A stretch of DNA of 15,040 nt from an uncultured Nitrosomonadales bacterium. Its GTDB lineage: Bacteria > Pseudomonadota > Gammaproteobacteria > Burkholderiales > Gallionellaceae. Positions 14,121 to 15,040 of this stretch are shown piece after piece. The notes beneath the pieces were generated by a model. The model did not search any database. It worked only from the letters and a program-made list of their open reading frames with translations, and was not told where the DNA came from. A program made the position numbers and the translations under genes. Position 1 is the stretch's first letter. The number at the start of each line of letters is the position of its first letter. The stretch is from assembly GCA_903934275.1 (NCBI GenBank), contig CAIZNF010000586.1, forward strand, positions 1 through 15,040, read 5' to 3'.

Positions 14121-14465
14121 ATTACGGGTTGAGCAGACGAGGCGATTTGCCCGTCAGTACAAAAAGCTGCATGATAACGTTGCGACTGATGTCGATGATG
14201 CGGTCGAATTAGTCGCCAGAAAGCCTTCCATCGGTGGACGAAAAAAGGTGACCAGGCTGATTTGTTTGTCTACAAATTTCGCAGCCACGGGCAACTCTAT
14301 CTGCTGGGCTACACACTCGACGATGGTGTGCAGCTGGTTTATCTGGAAGCTATCGGCCCTCACGAAAACTTTTATTGCGACCTCAAGCTCCAATTGGCGT
14401 TCTGCCCCGCAATTCCGCCTACCATAAACATTCAGATGAAAATCCCGTTCCGTGTTGCCCGTTGA
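14117..14465 (+). pseudogene. RelE/ParE-like toxin with two frameshifts
   Basis: The ATG at 14117 overlaps the antitoxin stop. The expected protein is spread over three frames: MNY, then VEQTRRFARQYKKLHDNVATD to KPSIGGRKK, then GDQADLFVYKFRSHGQLYLLGY to AIGPHENFYCDLK. The last block resembles RelE/ParE mRNA-interferase ends. Two one-base gains, at GGG 14126-14128 and at A6 14241-14246, restore a 116-residue protein; relatives are usually about 95 residues, so the tail after DLK may be extra. As written, the gene gives only a 31-residue peptide. The second shift lies on an in-frame A AAA AAG heptamer. Confidence 0.75.
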
Positions 14466-14792
14466 TGGGTTGGGCTACGCGATACTGGCTTGATGCCAAG
14501 ATAGATTTGTACCATCAGGTTTGAGACGGTATGCGAATAGCCTTCAACTAACTTTACACCACTCCGTAAATGCCGGAAGCCACCGCTTCGATGGCCGCTT
14601 CTGAGAATGAAAATGCAAAGATTGATAGGCGGTTATGAGTCAAACCAGAACTTAATTCTCTCCCTCCAAATGGCTTGATCAACAACCAATAAGATGGGAG
14701 GCTGTTAGCGTGAACCGTGTCCAGTTTTCGGTGTAAACTCAACCCACCTCCAGCACATTTATAGCTGATGAAACGCGGGGTTATTTGGTTTT
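14466..14792. other. Intergenic stretch with no recognisable gene
   Basis: No convincing coding region was found in these 327 bases. A minus-strand open frame crosses 14554-14805, with a somewhat protein-like end (IKPFGGRELSSGLTHNRLSIFAFSF). Its start lies inside a dispersed repeat, it has no ribosome site, and I do not recognise it. It could be a fragment of a decayed gene. Confidence 0.5.
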
Positions 14793-14861
14793 GTCGTTCC
14801 CGCATAGGCTGGATCTAGGTCAAATCAAGCACTTGGATCACCGCCTTCGCGGGGATGACGA
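14793..14861. repeat. Dispersed-repeat-like element
   Basis: The stretch begins GTCGTTCCCGCATAGGCTGGATC and ends GGATCACCGCCTTCGCGGGGATGACGA. Its ends are partial inverted copies (TCGTTCCCGC against GCGGGGATGACGA), and CCGCCTTCGCGG can form a small hairpin. Sequences of this kind are common intergenic repeats in proteobacterial genomes. Copy number cannot be judged from this window, where only one copy occurs. Confidence 0.5.
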
Positions 14862-14904
14862 ATTAATCTGCATTTCCCTAAGCCGGACGAGCTGGAACCA
14901 AAAT

Positions 14905-14948
14905 GTAGGTCGGGCTCTGCCCGACATGGTGGGCAAGGCGCACCCTAC
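14905..14948. repeat. Second REPIN-like element
   Basis: GTAG at 14905 precedes a perfect seven-base stem, GTCGGGC-TCT-GCCCGAC (14909-14925). An inverted unit ending in CTAC (14945-14948) follows, whose minus strand reads GTAGGGTGCGCCTTGCCCAC. Two GTAG-headed palindromes facing each other match REPIN architecture. The sequence differs from the element at 13584, so it belongs to another REP family. Confidence 0.75.
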
Positions 14949-15002
14949 GGATGCCATTTAACGCGTTGATATTAATATGTAAACACAAAATTTTGTCATT
15001 TT

Positions 15003-15031
15003 TTGACATCACTTAACTGATAAGTGACTAG
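15003..15031 (+). promoter_or_regulatory. Possible promoter/operator at the window edge
   Basis: A consensus-like -35 TTGACA (15003-15008) is followed directly by the perfect inverted repeat TCACTTA-ACTGA-TAAGTGA (15009-15027). No good -10 hexamer lies 16-18 bases downstream. An operator upstream of a gene beyond the window is possible but unproven. Confidence 0.25.
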
Positions 15032-15040
15032 GCATTTTCC

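Noticed and set aside
14068..14427. A 119-residue gene starting at GTG 14068
   Set aside because: It overlaps the antitoxin out of frame. Its middle is the frameshifted toxin and both ends are out-of-frame sequence.
14554..14805. An 83-residue minus-strand gene
   Set aside because: Its start lies in a dispersed repeat, there is no ribosome site, and no domain is recognised.

Overview
The window reads as a defence island from a beta- or gammaproteobacterium. The support for that is moderate to high GC, strong AAGGAG-type ribosome sites, the 3' end of a proL-like tRNA-Pro, and REP-type palindromes carrying GTAG tetranucleotides. Genus cannot be told from the sequence. All long genes run on the + strand. 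Family names below are from recognised motifs, not from a search.

Positions 1-9587 hold a three-part core: a PLD-nuclease/SNF2 helicase fusion (5' end outside the window), a large Eco57I-type N6-adenine methyltransferase, and a RecF/SMC-like ATPase coupled to it by an ATGA overlap. This set resembles what I recall as the Hma (helicase-methylase-ATPase) defence type. A vapBC toxin-antitoxin pair sits between helicase and methylase.

Positions 9584-13365 look like a second layer. An OLD/PARIS-like pair (AAA ATPase plus DUF4276 TOPRIM-like protein, also ATGA-coupled) lies between two fragments that both resemble rhuM. The second fragment is fused to the tail of a type I specificity gene (hsdS). 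The hsdS tail overlaps, again by ATGA, a DUF4062/GHKL-ATPase/winged-helix gene. This suggests an old type I restriction operon (rhuM-hsdS-DUF4062) that was interrupted and eroded. A probable terminator follows at about 13,380.

Positions 13,499-15,040 are a mobile-element edge and repeat zone. They hold the 3' end of a tRNA-Pro gene without its 5' part, a perfect 20-bp inverted repeat (REPIN-like), the C-terminal stub of a tyrosine integrase on the minus strand, a ParD-like/RelE-like toxin-antitoxin pair with a frameshifted toxin, and two further dispersed-repeat structures.

Three otherwise well-preserved genes (methylase, DUF4062 protein, RelE-like toxin) carry four apparent one-base losses, all at or beside GGG or A6 runs. 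This pattern fits read or assembly error at least as well as true gene decay, so these genes may be intact in the real genome.
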